8,554 nt of DNA from Tannerella sp. Its GTDB lineage: Bacteria; Bacteroidota; Bacteroidia; Bacteroidales; Tannerellaceae. This document shows positions 8,503 through 8,554 of the stretch, one piece after another. A program made the position numbers and the translations under genes. Positions within the stretch are counted from its first letter, which is position 1; each line of letters begins with the position of its first letter. The notes under the pieces were generated by a model that was not told the DNA's origin, did not search any database, and worked only from the letters and a program-made list of their open reading frames with translations. The DNA is taken from positions 1-8,554 of the forward strand of contig JAIRKN010000072.1 of assembly GCA_031260095.1 (NCBI GenBank). The letters run 5' to 3'.

Positions 8503-8523
8503 ACACACATATTATAATTGAGA

Positions 8524-8553
8524 CAAAGATAATACAAAAGCTCTTAATTCCAA
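8524..8553 (-). promoter_or_regulatory. Bacteroidota-type promoter for tamB-tamL
   Basis: On the minus strand, TTG (8553-8551) lies 19 bases before TATCTTTG (8531-8524), a good match to the Bacteroidota -33 TTTG and -7 TAnnTTTG elements. Transcription would start near 8520, leaving a leader of only about 18 bases, AT-rich and without a Shine-Dalgarno, before the tamB ATG at 8502. The -33 element touches the window edge, so any upstream operator or divergent gene is out of view. Confidence 0.65.
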
Positions 8554-8554
8554 C

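Noticed and set aside
8503..8508. GTG at 8508 as the tamB start
   Set aside because: It adds only Met-Cys before an in-frame ATG at 8502; the ATG is the simpler choice, although the GTG cannot be excluded.
8487..8510. Seven-codon frame MCVCVSG overlapping the tamB start, a possible upstream ORF
   Set aside because: Its ATG would lie only about ten bases after the predicted transcription start, too close for normal ribosome loading. The TGTG-rich repeat easily creates such a frame by chance.
1..8554. Mobile elements, CRISPR arrays, tRNA or rRNA genes
   Set aside because: No transposase, integrase, regular spaced repeats or RNA-gene signatures were found on either strand; the three genes and short gaps account for the whole window.

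Overview
The window looks like chromosomal DNA from a Bacteroidales species, probably Bacteroides or Parabacteroides. Two promoter candidates carry the Bacteroidota -7 box TAnnTTTG (both read TATCTTTG). Shine-Dalgarno sequences are absent. Two of the three gene products look like lipoproteins, and the TamA-type protein is the lipidated, Bacteroidota-style TamL. I cannot fix the genus from sequence alone.

All three genes lie on the minus strand, so the biology reads from right to left. From the right edge: a promoter (8524-8553); tamB (8502-3811), a very large inner-membrane-anchored, envelope-spanning AsmA-like protein; 22 bases later tamL (3788-1383), a lipidated Omp85-family outer-membrane barrel. 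The pair forms one probable operon for the translocation and assembly module (TAM). A 153-base AT-rich gap (1230-1382) holds a weak terminator candidate, an 11-bp perfect inverted repeat, a promoter and a small dyad. At the left edge is a gene cut off by the window (1229 to base 1) for an exported lipoprotein with two tandem DUF1080 / 3-keto-disaccharide hydrolase domains.

TamB and TamL are expected to work together: TamB bridges the periplasm from the inner membrane to the POTRA domains of TamL and helps outer-membrane protein insertion and/or lipid transport. The DUF1080 gene appears to have its own promoter and probably acts in breakdown of oxidised glycosides; nothing shows a functional link to TAM.

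I found no RNA genes, CRISPR arrays, insertion sequences or phage genes. The plus strand has no credible gene: its open frames are antisense shadows of the three minus-strand genes. The window is largely a conserved core locus. The points worth a second look are the nested inverted repeat around the DUF1080 promoter, the long basic leader of TamL, the acidic tail of TamB and the uneven cysteine distribution in TamB.
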